Part shown: positions 29,577 through 38,764 of the stretch, in pieces
Layout of the letters: each line of letters begins with the position of its first letter
Numbering within the stretch: position 1 is the first letter of the stretch
From: Lampropedia cohaerens
GTDB taxonomy: Bacteria; Pseudomonadota; Gammaproteobacteria; Burkholderiales; Burkholderiaceae_C
DNA length: 64,000 bases
NCBI RefSeq assembly: GCF_001005215.1
Contig: NZ_LBNQ01000009.1
Location: forward strand, 124,001 to 188,000
Reading direction: 5' to 3'
The notes under the pieces: model-generated
The model's input: the letters and a program-made list of their open reading frames with translations, nothing else
What the model was told of the DNA's origin: nothing
Databases searched by the model: none
Made by a program: the position numbers and the translations under genes

Positions 29577-30422
29577 CTAGTGTGCCGGCGTGAAGTCCGT
29601 GCTGCAGGCCAGTGTGGCACCAGCCTGCTGCAGCGCTGCCAGCAGGCGTGCGTGGTCGGCCTCGAAGCCCGGTACCGGACTGGTGCAGTCCGTCAGCAAC
29701 ACGAGGCGGCGGGCGGCATCCTCTGGCAGGTGCTCCAGCAGATCCAGCACCGTGTAGCGCACGCAGTGGCTGCTGGCCTCGCCGGCGAGGATCACCTGGC
29801 TGGCGCTGCTGACCTGCCGCAGCAGGTCGCCGTTCAGGGCCGTGCCGGGATCCTGCGGGTCTGGCACGGCGGCCTGCAGCGCGCTGTAGTGTTCTGTCCA
29901 GGGATTGGTGCCTTTGATGACGGTAGTGATGGCGCGCAGCCGCTGGCGCTGCCATTCGGCGATGGCCTGCTGGAAGGCCGGGTGCACACCATGGCCCCAA
30001 GTGCCCAGTTCACAGTGCACCGGCCACACCATGTGCGCGTGGCGACCGCGTGCTCGCAGCGCGTCCAGGTAGGCCAGGGCGCGGCTGGCGTGGGCGGGCG
30101 CGGCCGTGACGAAGCGGCCATCGCGCACGTCCTGCGCGGTGATGGGTGTAAACGGCGCCACGGGCGCGCCGTCGGCCGTGCGCCAGAAGTCCGGGTGGGC
30201 GATGTCAAAGCGCAGGTGGGAGTCGAGCGTGACCGTCACGGCATCGACCTGGCTGGCATGCGTGGTCAGCCAATGGGCCAGGCGCAGCAGGTCGGCGTCG
30301 GCGCCCGGCACCGGCAGCGCCGGCTGCACCACCGAAGGTGACACCCCGGGGGCAGACAGGGTATGCGCGGGCAGGTCACAGAAGTCGTTTTGCGGGTCGA
30401 TGACAAGCAGCAGGGTGGACAT
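29577..30422 (-). CDS. Zinc-dependent nicotinamidase-like cysteine hydrolase
   Basis: 281-residue isochorismatase-fold hydrolase, most likely converting nicotinamide to nicotinate. The catalytic triad is visible: Asp9 (VIDPQNDF), Lys170 (VIKGTNPW) and Cys220 (AGEASSHCVRYT). Asp67, His69 and His76 in TLDSHLRFDIAHPDFW match the metal-binding set of true nicotinamidases, which generic isochorismatases lack. It is about 70 residues longer than E. coli PncA. The ATG at 30422 is favoured over a GTG two codons earlier. Placed beside pncB, it would feed nicotinate to that enzyme. Confidence 0.85.
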   Translation of the reverse strand: MSTLLLVIDPQNDFCDLPAHTLSAPGVSPSVVQPALPVPGADADLLRLAHWLTTHASQVDAVTVTLDSHLRFDIAHPDFWRTADGAPVAPFTPITAQDVRDGRFVTAAPAHASRALAYLDALRARGRHAHMVWPVHCELGTWGHGVHPAFQQAIAEWQRQRLRAITTVIKGTNPWTEHYSALQAAVPDPQDPGTALNGDLLRQVSSASQVILAGEASSHCVRYTVLDLLEHLPEDAARRLVLLTDCTSPVPGFEADHARLLAALQQAGATLACSTDFTPAH

Positions 30423-30452
30423 GGGCACGGCGCGAAGCAGATGGAGTGGGGA

Positions 30453-30929
30453 TCATTGTGCATCACCTGTCACTGCCTCCAGCATGGCCAGCGCCTGCCG
30501 GTACTCCTGCAGGCGTGCGAAGTCCTGCGGCTGCGGGTTGGGGATGCGCGAGAGATCCATGTTGTCGAGGATGTCGGCGCGCTTGACGGCCCTGGCGATG
30601 GGATGGCGCGCCGCGCGCTGCGTGGCCGACAGCCGCGACTCGTGCGCCGGTCGGGTGAGGATCTGCACTGCCTCGACCACCTCTGCCGGAATGCCCGCCT
30701 GCAGGAGGTCGTCGGCGGTCAGTGCGGTCTGCTCCAGCGTGTCGTGCAATACGGCGGCCATGCGCTGGGCGGCGCTGGCCGGTCTGGCCAGGGAGCACAT
30801 GACGCGCAACGGGTGCAGGATGTAGGGCGAGCCGTCGTCGTCACACTGGCCGGCGTGCGCATGCACGGCCAGCACGATGGCGCGCTCAAGTGGGCTGAGG
30901 GCGGGGCCGGAAGATTCGGGTGTGTCCAT
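30453..30929 (-). CDS. Small HD-domain protein of the SpoT/MESH1 type
   Basis: 158-residue stand-alone HD domain resembling the hydrolase half of RelA/SpoT and the small alarmone hydrolases. Conserved positions: His39 (SPYILHPLRV), His62-Asp63 (AAVLHDTLEQT), and Asp119/Asn123 in VKRADILDNMD, the KxADxxxN motif. In active (p)ppGpp hydrolases the motif after HD reads HDxxED; here it is HDTLEQ, so the second acidic residue is Gln67. No synthetase, TGS or ACT domain is present. It could be a divergent alarmone hydrolase, a hydrolase of another nucleotide, or a binding protein. Confidence 0.75.
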   Translation of the reverse strand: MDTPESSGPALSPLERAIVLAVHAHAGQCDDDGSPYILHPLRVMCSLARPASAAQRMAAVLHDTLEQTALTADDLLQAGIPAEVVEAVQILTRPAHESRLSATQRAARHPIARAVKRADILDNMDLSRIPNPQPQDFARLQEYRQALAMLEAVTGDAQ

Positions 30930-30950
30930 GCCGGTACGCGGACCTCGCTG

Positions 30951-31610
30951 TCACGCATCGGGCAAATGGTGGCGCGCATCCTCAAGGCGCTCGTCGTGCA
31001 GGCGCCGGGCGCGCTGGATCCACTGGAACAGCTCCCGATAGGCCTTGCCCTTGCGTGGTGCCAGCCCTTGCGCGACCTCGGCCGCGCTGGGTGTGGTGGC
31101 GGCATCGCGGCGCGCCTGGCGAATCAGGCTGCGCAGCTGCTGCACATCGGCCTCGGGGTATTGCTGCAGCCAGTCGGTCAGCGCGGCATCATCGGCAATG
31201 AGCCGGTCGCGCCACTGCTCGTTGAGATGCAGCTGCTGCGCCTGCTCGGCGCTGCCACTGCGCTGAATGTCCAGTGCGGTGCGGATGGCCTGCACGGCTT
31301 CGTCGTCGAGCTTGCGCATCAGCTTGCCGACGTACTGCATCTGCCGCCTGCGGCCCTCGAAGTCCGTGATGCGGCGTGCTTCGGCCAATGCCTCGGTCAG
31401 GCTCTCGGGCAGTTCCAGCTTGCCATACAGGTCGCCGCGCAGGCTCAGCAACGCCTCGCCCAGGGCCTGCAGGGCCTCGCTCTCACGCTTCTTGTCGGCG
31501 CGGCTGGTGTCCCGACCCTTGATTTCGGCCTTGAATTGGAGGTCTTCTTCGCTGCCGGTGGTGACGAACTGGCCGCGCACGTAGTAGCCGCGGGAGGATT
31601 TTCTGGACAT
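30951..31610 (-). CDS. darP: Ribosome biogenesis factor DarP (YjgA, DUF615)
   Basis: 219-residue DUF615 protein that associates with late 50S precursors in E. coli. The N terminus MSRKSSRGYYVRGQFV followed by RADKKRESEALQALGEALL, and the C-terminal GLAPRKGKAYRELFQWIQRA, are family signatures; most of the protein is predicted helical and highly charged. The ATG at 31610 starts the recognised sequence. It is divergent from pmbA across 95 bases, a very common bacterial arrangement, so both promoters lie in that gap. Confidence 0.94.
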   Translation of the reverse strand: MSRKSSRGYYVRGQFVTTGSEEDLQFKAEIKGRDTSRADKKRESEALQALGEALLSLRGDLYGKLELPESLTEALAEARRITDFEGRRRQMQYVGKLMRKLDDEAVQAIRTALDIQRSGSAEQAQQLHLNEQWRDRLIADDAALTDWLQQYPEADVQQLRSLIRQARRDAATTPSAAEVAQGLAPRKGKAYRELFQWIQRARRLHDERLEDARHHLPDA

Positions 31611-31705
31611 CGGTGTCGTGATCTGCGTTGGGGGCGCCTGCGCATGCACAGGTTCTCGAGCGCCGCCTGGCAGCGCGTGACTGGGCAAGTATCATACCGG
31701 CCACC

Positions 31706-33112
31706 ATGAAAAAATCTTCTCCCAAGCAGGCCAGGGCGGCGCAGCGGGGCGCCGCGCCGGCCCACGCCTTTGCATTTTCCCGCGCGCAGTTTCAACAGCT
31801 TTGCCATCAGGCCATCGGTCACGCCAGGCGGTTGGGCGCCACCGATGCCGCGGTGGAGGTCTCCGAGGGCAGCGGTCTGTCGGTCAGCGTGCGTATGGGC
31901 GAGCTGGAGACGGTCGAGCGCAACCGCGACAAGTCGCTGGGTGTGACAGTGTTCTGCGGTCAGCGCCGTGGCAATGCTAGCACCTCGGATTTTTCCGAGG
32001 CAGCGATTGCCCGCGCCGTGCAGGCCGCGTATGACATTGCGCGCTTCACGGCCGAGGATCCGCACGCGGGCCTGGCCGATGCGGCGGACATTGCGCCGCC
32101 TGGTACGCACCTGGATCTGGACCTCTACCATCCCTGGGCCATTGACAGTGAAGGCGCTGCCGAGCTGGCGCTGCGCGCCGAGCGCGCGGCGCTGCAGACC
32201 AGCCGCCAGATCACCAACAGCGAGGGCGCGAGCGTCTCGGCGCAGCACAGCCATTTCTACGCAGTGCACACCAATGGCTTCGAGGGCGGCTATGCGAGCT
32301 CGCGCCACAGCCTGTCGGTGGCGCCCATCGCGGGCAAGGGCGATGGCATGCAACGTGACTACTGGTACACCTCCATGCGCGATGCCCAGCGGCTGGCCGC
32401 GCCGGAAATCGTCGGACGCTATGCCGCCGAGCGGGCTTTGGCGCGCCTGGGCAGTCGCCGCATTGGCACGCGCCAGTGCCCGGTGCTGTTCGAATCACCA
32501 CTGGCAGCGGGGCTGCTCGGCTCTTTTACGCATGCCATCAGTGGCGGCGCACTGTATCGCCAGAGCAGCTTTTTGCAGGATGCGCTGGGCCAGCAGGTCT
32601 TTGCGCCGCACATTGAGATCGAGGAAAACCCGTTTCTGCTCGGTGGCAAGGGCAGTGCGCCGTTTGATGATGAAGGCGTTCGCGTGGCGCCGCGCAAGCT
32701 GGTGCGCGATGGTCGGCTGGAGGGCTATCTGCTGTCGAGCTACACGGCGCGCAAACTCGGCATGCGCACGACGGGCAATGCCGGCGGCTCGCACAATCTG
32801 ACGCTGTTTTCCAAGCACACGCAGTCGCGCGACGACCTGCCGGAAATGCTGCGCAAGCTCGGCACCGGTCTGTTTGTGATTGAGCTGATGGGGCAAGGCG
32901 TCAACGGCGTGACCGGTGACTATTCGCGCGGCGCGGCAGGCTTCTGGGTCGAGGGCGGCGAGATCGCCTATCCGGTCGAGGAAATCACCATTGCCGGCAA
33001 TCTCAAGGAAATGTTCCAGGGCATCGTCGCCGTGGGTGCCGACGCCTATACCTATGGCGCCAAGACGACCGGTTCGATCCTGATCGATCGCATGACTGTC
33101 GCAGGGGGGTAG
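31706..33112 (+). CDS. pmbA: Metalloprotease PmbA (TldE)
   Basis: 468-residue member of the TldD/PmbA family; with TldD it forms a heterodimeric protease that degrades unfolded peptides and matures some peptide antibiotics. The region ALQTSRQITNSEGASVSAQHS and the C-terminal LFVIELMGQGVNGVTGDYSRGAAGFWVEGGEI match PmbA (two adjoining segments). PmbA itself lacks the HExxxH zinc site, which belongs to TldD, and none is seen here. The ATG at 31706 is chosen over an earlier in-frame start at 31628. tldD is not in the window. Confidence 0.95.
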   Translation: MKKSSPKQARAAQRGAAPAHAFAFSRAQFQQLCHQAIGHARRLGATDAAVEVSEGSGLSVSVRMGELETVERNRDKSLGVTVFCGQRRGNASTSDFSEAAIARAVQAAYDIARFTAEDPHAGLADAADIAPPGTHLDLDLYHPWAIDSEGAAELALRAERAALQTSRQITNSEGASVSAQHSHFYAVHTNGFEGGYASSRHSLSVAPIAGKGDGMQRDYWYTSMRDAQRLAAPEIVGRYAAERALARLGSRRIGTRQCPVLFESPLAAGLLGSFTHAISGGALYRQSSFLQDALGQQVFAPHIEIEENPFLLGGKGSAPFDDEGVRVAPRKLVRDGRLEGYLLSSYTARKLGMRTTGNAGGSHNLTLFSKHTQSRDDLPEMLRKLGTGLFVIELMGQGVNGVTGDYSRGAAGFWVEGGEIAYPVEEITIAGNLKEMFQGIVAVGADAYTYGAKTTGSILIDRMTVAGG

Positions 33113-33162
33113 TGCGGTGCCGGGCAGTTTTGATGCAGTGATGCCGCCTAGGGCGGTGCGCC

Positions 33163-34098
33163 ATGGCTGAGCAGGCCGAGCCGGCAGTGCCAGCCACGCA
33201 GGCGGCGCCGTGGACGTGGGATCTGCTGCTTTTGCTGACGCTGCCGCCGCTGTTCTGGGCCGGCAACTTCATTGTCGGACGCGCCATGCGCGGCGTGGTG
33301 CCGCCGGTGACCCTGTCGTTTCTGCGCTGGGCGATTGCGCTGGTATTGCTGCTGCCGTTTGCCTGGCCCGCGCTGCGCCGGGACTGGCGCCAGTACTGGG
33401 CCAATCGCTGGCGGGTGCTGGGCGTTTCGATCGTGGGCGTGGCGGCGTTCAATACGCTGGTCTACACCGGTCTGCAGACTACTACTGCCACCAACGGCAT
33501 CTTGCTCAATGCCTTTATCCCAATTCTCATCGTTTTGCTGGGTGCGCTGTTTTACCGCCAGCCGATCGGTCTGCTGCAGGTGCTCGGCATGGCAGTGTCA
33601 TTTGCCGGTGTGCTGACCATCATTACCCATGGCCAGTGGCAGCGTCTGGCAGGTCTGGCGTTTGGCAGCGGCGACGTGATTGTCTTTTCCGCCATGGTGT
33701 GCTGGGCGGTGTACACCTTGTGGCTGCGCGCCATTCCAGCGGAGATTGATCGGCTGGGGCTGCTGGCCGTGCAGATGGCACTGGCGCTGCTGGTGCTGGC
33801 CCCGCTCTATGCGTGGGAATGGGCGGGCGGAGCACGGGTGGTGTGGACGTGGCCTTCGCTGGCTGCGCTGCTGTATGTCGGCATCTTCCCGTCCGTGCTG
33901 GCCTACCTGTTCTACAACTGGGGCGTGGCGCGTGCGGGTGCGGCCCGCGCCGGCCTGTTCATCCATCTCATGCCGCTGTTTGGCGCGCTGCTGTCCGTGT
34001 TGGTGCTGGGCGAGCGGCTGCATGGCTATCACGCAGTGGGCATGGCGGCAATCCTGGGCGGCATCATGCTGTCGACACGGCGCATGTCAAGGCGGTGA
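33163..34098 (+). CDS. EamA-family (DMT) transporter
   Basis: 311-residue integral membrane protein with two EamA repeats, about ten hydrophobic helices. The first repeat holds LFWAGNFIVGRAMRGVVPPV and LVYTGLQTTTATNGILLNAFIP; the second holds AMVCWAVYTLWLRAIPAEID and the closing IHLMPLFGALLSVLVLGERLHGYHAVGMAAI (adjoining segments) typical of the superfamily. It probably exports amino acids, metabolites or drugs, but the substrate cannot be named. It starts 50 bases after pmbA and converges with tesB, leaving only seven bases between them. Confidence 0.88.
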   Translation: MAEQAEPAVPATQAAPWTWDLLLLLTLPPLFWAGNFIVGRAMRGVVPPVTLSFLRWAIALVLLLPFAWPALRRDWRQYWANRWRVLGVSIVGVAAFNTLVYTGLQTTTATNGILLNAFIPILIVLLGALFYRQPIGLLQVLGMAVSFAGVLTIITHGQWQRLAGLAFGSGDVIVFSAMVCWAVYTLWLRAIPAEIDRLGLLAVQMALALLVLAPLYAWEWAGGARVVWTWPSLAALLYVGIFPSVLAYLFYNWGVARAGAARAGLFIHLMPLFGALLSVLVLGERLHGYHAVGMAAILGGIMLSTRRMSRR

Positions 34099-34105
34099 GC
34101 CTGGC

Positions 34106-34993
34106 TCACGCAGGTTGGTCTGCCGCCGGCGGATGGTGGCGCATCAACCCCTCCTGCGCCACAGAGGCGACCAGTTCGCCCTGCTGGTTGTACAGCGCGC
34201 CACGGCAGAAGCCGCGGGCGTTGCTGGCCGAGGGCGAGTCCATGTCGTAGAGCAGCCATTCGTCGCAGCGAAACGGGCGGTGAAACCACATGGCATGGTC
34301 GAGGCTGACGGTCTTCAGGCCGGGCTGGCGAAAGTACAGCCCGTGTGGACGCAGCGCGACGCCGAGCAGGCTGAAATCGGAGATGTAGGCCAACAACGCC
34401 TGATGCACCAGCGGATCGGCCGGCACGGGCGCGCAGGTGCGCAGCCAGATCTGGTTGGTGGGCGGCAGCGGGCCATCGGTTTCGGTGCGGCGGGGATCGA
34501 CAAAGGCGATCTCGAAGGGTTTGGCCAGCTCGAATCCAAGTGGTGCCGGACCAGACAGTGCGGTGGGTTCCGGCACTGTCGGCATGGGATGCTGGTGGCT
34601 GTAGCCCGGCTCCTCCCGCTGAAAGGACGCGGACATGTGAAAGATGGCGCGGCCATGCTGGATGGCCGTGACGCGGCGCGAGGTAAAGGCGTGGCCGTCG
34701 CGTACCGCATCGACTTCGTAGACGATTGGCGCATTCTTGTCGCCAGGCAGCAGAAAGTAGCCGTGCAGGGAGTGCAGGCGATGTGTCTTGACGGTGCGGG
34801 CGGCCGCTACCAGGGCCTGGCCCAGTACCTGGCCGCCGAACACGGCCGGCGAGCCGATGTCACTGCTGGTGCCGCGAAACAGGCGCTCTTCCAGGCGTTC
34901 CAGCTGCAGCTGGGCCAGCAGACTATGCAGAGCGGCCAGCCGAACCGGGCTGGGTGGAGTGGCGGCTTGGTGAGAATGTGTGGGAAGTGTCAT
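34106..34993 (-). CDS. tesB: Acyl-CoA thioesterase II
   Basis: 295-residue TesB, a double-hotdog thioesterase of broad acyl-CoA range. FGGQVLGQALVAAARTV and HSLHGYFLLPGD are the N-terminal signatures; ISDFSLLGVALRPHG and VSLDHAMWFHRPFRCDEWLLYDMDSPSASNARG (adjoining segments) are the C-terminal ones. The catalytic set of E. coli TesB (Asp204, Thr228, Gln278) has plausible counterparts in ISDF, the VSLDHA region and YNQQGELVASVAQEG. Length is typical. It converges with the EamA gene. Confidence 0.95.
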   Translation of the reverse strand: MTLPTHSHQAATPPSPVRLAALHSLLAQLQLERLEERLFRGTSSDIGSPAVFGGQVLGQALVAAARTVKTHRLHSLHGYFLLPGDKNAPIVYEVDAVRDGHAFTSRRVTAIQHGRAIFHMSASFQREEPGYSHQHPMPTVPEPTALSGPAPLGFELAKPFEIAFVDPRRTETDGPLPPTNQIWLRTCAPVPADPLVHQALLAYISDFSLLGVALRPHGLYFRQPGLKTVSLDHAMWFHRPFRCDEWLLYDMDSPSASNARGFCRGALYNQQGELVASVAQEGLMRHHPPAADQPA

Positions 34994-35304
34994 AACTCAG
35001 GGGCTGTTCGGAACGGCTCAAGCGGGCATGGCGGCTCAGCGCTGACGCAGCGGGGCAGACGGTCATTATCGTCAGGTGCGCGCCGGAGCGTGCAGGCCGC
35101 GCACCGGCGCAGGGATGTAGGGCAGTGCGGTCCAGGGTTTTTTCCAAATCTGTATCGTGCGAGACTCTTGAAATGTGGCCGCGTGCACCCATGATCGGCA
35201 GCACAGCGCTCCGATTTGCGTGCTGGCATGGATGCGGCGGCGCAGACGGTCCGTTCGCAGGCTGATACCACGTCCCACTAGGCAGAAGAGAAGGAATTTC
35301 CCCG
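34994..35304. other. Divergent intergenic region between tesB and htpX
   Basis: 311 bases with no supported gene. It contains the sigma-32-like promoter at 35167-35192 and the htpX ribosome-binding region (gaagagaaggaa, near 35285-35295). The tesB promoter must also lie here, towards 35000-35100, but I see no clear hexamers for it. Confidence 0.65.
35167..35192 (+). promoter_or_regulatory. Sigma-32-like heat-shock promoter of htpX
   Basis: CTTGAAA (35167-35173) is a perfect match to the sigma-32 -35 consensus. After 13 bases comes ACCCAT (35187-35192), which differs from the -10 core CCCCAT by one base. It points towards htpX, whose start is at 35305, leaving a leader of about 105 bases. HtpX is a known heat-shock gene in E. 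coli, which supports the assignment. Confidence 0.7.
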
Positions 35305-36162
35305 ATGCAACGAATCTTGCTTTTTGTCGCTACCAACTTTGCAGTGCTGGTGGTGCTTGGCCTGGTCACCAGCCTGCTGGGCATCGATCCGCAGAGCCAG
35401 GCCGGTCTGCTGATTTTGGCACTGGTGATGGGCTTTGGCGGCTCCATCATCTCGCTGCTGCTGTCCAAGACCATGGCGATCCGCGGCATGGGCGTGCAGC
35501 TGATCAATCAGCCGCGCAACGCCGACGAGGCTTGGATCGTCGAGACCGTGCGCAAGTTCGCCGACAAGGCCGGCATCGAAATGCCCGATGTGGGCATCTA
35601 CGAAGGGCCGGCCAACGCCTTTGCCACGGGCGCCTTCAAGAATTCCGCGCTGGTAGCGGTTTCCACGGGGCTGCTGCAGAGCATGACGCACGAGGAGATC
35701 GAGGCCGTCATTGGCCATGAAGTGGCGCACATCGCCAATGGCGACATGGTGACGATGACGCTGATCCAGGGTGTGATGAACACCTTCGTGATCTACATCT
35801 CGCGCGTGATCGGCTCGATCGTCGACAGCTTCCTCAACCGCGGCTCGGACCAGTCCGGCCCGGGCGTGGGCTACTTCATCACCGTGGTGGTGATGGACAT
35901 TCTGCTGGGCTTTCTGGCTGCCATCATCGTGGCGTGGTTCAGCCGCCAGCGGGAGTTCCGCGCCGATGCTGGGGCTGCACGGATGATGGGCCAGCCGGTG
36001 TCGATGCAAAAGGCGCTGGCGCGGCTGGGCGGCATCAGCACCGAGGAGTTGCCCAAGAACATGGCGTCGATGGGCATTTTCGGCAAGATGGGGCACCTGT
36101 TCAGTACCCACCCGCCGCTGGAGGAGCGCATCGCCGCGCTGCAGCAGCTGGGCCAGCGTTAA
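35305..36162 (+). CDS. htpX: Membrane zinc metalloprotease HtpX
   Basis: 285-residue M48-family inner-membrane protease that removes misfolded membrane proteins alongside FtsH. Two N-terminal helices ([19 protein letters not shown] and [20 protein letters not shown]) precede the zinc motif HEVAH (138-142) in [20 protein letters not shown]; the third ligand Glu lies in [12 protein letters not shown]. Two further hydrophobic segments lie between. The C terminus has the usual [15 protein letters not shown] leader with the sigma-32-like promoter indicates heat-shock control. Confidence 0.97.
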   Translation: MQRILLFVATNFAVLVVLGLVTSLLGIDPQSQAGLLILALVMGFGGSIISLLLSKTMAIRGMGVQLINQPRNADEAWIVETVRKFADKAGIEMPDVGIYEGPANAFATGAFKNSALVAVSTGLLQSMTHEEIEAVIGHEVAHIANGDMVTMTLIQGVMNTFVIYISRVIGSIVDSFLNRGSDQSGPGVGYFITVVVMDILLGFLAAIIVAWFSRQREFRADAGAARMMGQPVSMQKALARLGGISTEELPKNMASMGIFGKMGHLFSTHPPLEERIAALQQLGQR

Positions 36163-36176
36163 AAGCCATTGCCTAC

Positions 36177-36207
36177 ACGCCGCCGCGCGCCCCAGCGCCG
36201 GCGGCGT
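36177..36207 (+). terminator. GC-rich hairpin after htpX without a T run
   Basis: ACGCCGCCG (36177-36185) pairs with CGGCGGCGT (36199-36207) around 13 bases, starting 15 bases after the htpX stop. It is a strong stem, but the following bases (tgtgctg) are not a T run, so it is an imperfect intrinsic terminator or an mRNA 3' stabiliser. Confidence 0.45.
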
Positions 36208-36309
36208 TGTGCTGTCTGCATGGGGCGCATTGATTGTCGAAGCGCCCCGCCCGCAGATGGCGGCCGCACGAGCGGGGCGCCAATGGTGTGCGCAGTTGGG
36301 GTGTATCGC

Positions 36310-36338
36310 GTGACGTTTCGGGTGCACATACCTACAAT
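36310..36338 (+). promoter_or_regulatory. Sigma-70 promoter of maeB
   Basis: GTGACG (36310-36315, four of six with TTGACA) and TACAAT (36333-36338, five of six with TATAAT) are separated by the ideal 17 bases. The predicted transcript would start near 36345 and carry a leader of about 77 bases before the maeB ATG. Confidence 0.6.
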
Positions 36339-36421
36339 CGCCAACGTTCCCCCTTTCCCATTCCGCCGCAGCCATGCATGTGCTGCGCGCGTCAGCAACC
36401 CCGCATCGCAAAAAGCTCCCC

Positions 36422-38746
36422 ATGCCAGAAGACAAGTCCCAGGAATCGATCGACAAACGTGCCCAGCTGCGTGAGGCCGCGCTGGAGTACCACGAGTTTC
36501 CGACGCCCGGCAAGATTTCCGTTACCCCCACCAAGCAGTTGGTCAACCAGTACGAGCTGTCGCTGGCGTACTCGCCTGGCGTGGCCGTGCCCTGCGAGGA
36601 AATCCAGCGTGAGCCAGCGCTGGCTGCGCGCTACACCAGTCGCGCCAACCTGGTGGGCGTGATCAGCAACGGCACGGCCGTGCTGGGGCTGGGCGACATC
36701 GGCGCGCTGGCTTCCAAGCCCGTCATGGAGGGCAAGGCCGTGTTGTTCAAGAAGTTCTCGGGCATCGACGTCTTCGACATCGAGGTCGACGAGAAGGATC
36801 CGGCCAAGCTGGTGGAGATCATCGCCGCGCTTGAGCCCACGTTTGGCGGCATCAACCTGGAGGACATCAAGGCGCCCGAGTGCTTCTACATCGAGCGCGA
36901 ACTGCGCAAGCGCATGAAGATTCCGGTGTTCCACGATGACCAGCACGGCACGGCCATCGTCGTGGGTGCAGCGGTCATTGGCGGGCTGAAGGTGGTGGGC
37001 AAGAGGATCGAGGATGTCAAGCTGGTGACCTCCGGTGCCGGCGCCGCGGCGCTGGCCTGCCTGAGCCTGCTGCTCAAGCTCGGGCTCAAGCGTGAGAACA
37101 TCTGGGTGACCGACATCAAGGGCGTGGTGTACCAGGGCCGCACCGAGCTGATGGACGATATCAAGGCTGGCTACGCGCAGCCGACCGACAAGCGCACGCT
37201 GGCCGAGGTCATTGAAGGCGCGGACGTGTTCATGGGCCTTTCCGCCGGTGGCGTGCTCAAGCCGGAGATGGTTGCACGCATGGCCGACAAGCCGCTGATT
37301 CTCGCGCTGGCCAATCCCACCCCCGAGATCACGCCCGAGGAAGTCAAGGCCGTGCGCAGTGACGCGGTCATCGCCACCGGTCGCAGCGACTATCCCAACC
37401 AGGTCAACAACGTCCTGTGCTTTCCCTACCTGTTTCGCGGCGCGCTCGACTGTGGTGCAACGGCCATCACCGACGAGATGGAAGTGGCTGCGGTGCACGC
37501 CATTGCGCAGCTGGCGCAGGCCGAGCAGAGCGAGGAGGTGGCGCGCGCCTACGTGGGCGAGAAACTCACCTTCGGGCCGGAATACCTGATTCCCAAGCCG
37601 TTCGACCCGCGCCTGATGATCAAGGTCGCGCCGGCAGTGGCCAAGGCGGCCGAGGTCAGTGGCGTGGCCTCGCGCCCGATTCTGGACATGGCTGCCTACA
37701 TCGAGAAGCTGCAGAACTTCGTCTATACCTCCGGCACGATCATGAAGCCAATCATCCTGGCGGCCAAGTCCACGCCGATAGGAAGAAAGCGCATTGCCTA
37801 CAGCGAGGGAGAAGAAGAGCGCGTGCTGCGCGCGGCGCAGATCGTGGTCGACGAAGGCATTGCCCGCCCGACGCTGATCGGGCGCCCGGCCATCATTGCG
37901 CAGCGCATCCAGAAGTTCGGCCTGCGTCTGCAGGAGGGCCAGGACTACGACGTTGTCAACACCGAGCAGGACGATCGCTACCAGGACTTCTGGAAAACCT
38001 ACCACCGCATGACCGAGCGCAAGGGCATTACGATCCCGATCGCCAAGATCGAGATGCGCCGCCGTCTTTCGCTGATCGGTGCGATGCTGCTGCACAAGGA
38101 ATATGTCGATGGCCTGATCACCGGCACCTGGGGCAGCTATAACCACCACCTCAACTACATCGACCAGGTCATCGGCAAGAAGCCCGGGGCACGCACCTAC
38201 GCGGCAATGAATGGGCTGATCCTGCCGGGCCGGCAGGTTTTCCTGGTTGACACACACGTCAACTACGACCCGAGTGCCGAGCAGCTGGCCGAAATCACCG
38301 TCGCTGCTGCCGAGGAGATGCAGCGCTTTGGCATCACGCCCAAGGTGGCGCTGCTGTCGCATTCCAGTTTCGGAGCCAGCCTGCAGCCCAGCGCAGCCAA
38401 GATGCGCGAAACGCTGCAGCTGCTGCACGAGCGTGCGCCGTGGCTGGAAATCGACGGCGAAATGCACGGTGATCTGGCCCTGGACGGCGCGGCGCGCAAG
38501 GCCGTCATGCCCAACACCACGCTGGAGGGCAACGCCAATCTGCTGGTATTGCCCAACATCGACGCGGCCAACATCGCCTACAACCTGCTGAAGGTCGCTG
38601 CGGGCCAGAACATCGCCATCGGTCCGGTTCTGCTCGGGGTAGCCAAGGCGGTACACATCCTCACGCCCAGCACCACGGTGCGACGCATCGTCAACATGAC
38701 GGCACTGGCCGTGGCGGATGCCAACTCCCGCAACAACGGGGCCTGA
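36422..38746 (+). CDS. maeB: NADP-dependent malic enzyme with phosphotransacetylase-like domain
   Basis: 774-residue MaeB-type enzyme, converting malate to pyruvate and CO2. The malic enzyme part (about residues 1-425) has [32 protein letters not shown], the metal and catalytic segment [19 protein letters not shown] and the dinucleotide loop [19 protein letters not shown]. The C-terminal 330 residues are a phosphotransacetylase-like domain (for example [19 protein letters not shown] and [14 protein letters not shown]), which in related enzymes is regulatory and binds acetyl-CoA rather than catalytic. The ATG at 36422 is preferred over an in-frame start 48 bases upstream. Confidence 0.96.
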   Translation: MPEDKSQESIDKRAQLREAALEYHEFPTPGKISVTPTKQLVNQYELSLAYSPGVAVPCEEIQREPALAARYTSRANLVGVISNGTAVLGLGDIGALASKPVMEGKAVLFKKFSGIDVFDIEVDEKDPAKLVEIIAALEPTFGGINLEDIKAPECFYIERELRKRMKIPVFHDDQHGTAIVVGAAVIGGLKVVGKRIEDVKLVTSGAGAAALACLSLLLKLGLKRENIWVTDIKGVVYQGRTELMDDIKAGYAQPTDKRTLAEVIEGADVFMGLSAGGVLKPEMVARMADKPLILALANPTPEITPEEVKAVRSDAVIATGRSDYPNQVNNVLCFPYLFRGALDCGATAITDEMEVAAVHAIAQLAQAEQSEEVARAYVGEKLTFGPEYLIPKPFDPRLMIKVAPAVAKAAEVSGVASRPILDMAAYIEKLQNFVYTSGTIMKPIILAAKSTPIGRKRIAYSEGEEERVLRAAQIVVDEGIARPTLIGRPAIIAQRIQKFGLRLQEGQDYDVVNTEQDDRYQDFWKTYHRMTERKGITIPIAKIEMRRRLSLIGAMLLHKEYVDGLITGTWGSYNHHLNYIDQVIGKKPGARTYAAMNGLILPGRQVFLVDTHVNYDPSAEQLAEITVAAAEEMQRFGITPKVALLSHSSFGASLQPSAAKMRETLQLLHERAPWLEIDGEMHGDLALDGAARKAVMPNTTLEGNANLLVLPNIDAANIAYNLLKVAAGQNIAIGPVLLGVAKAVHILTPSTTVRRIVNMTALAVADANSRNNGA

Positions 38747-38764
38747 TCGCGCGCCTTCGCTACC

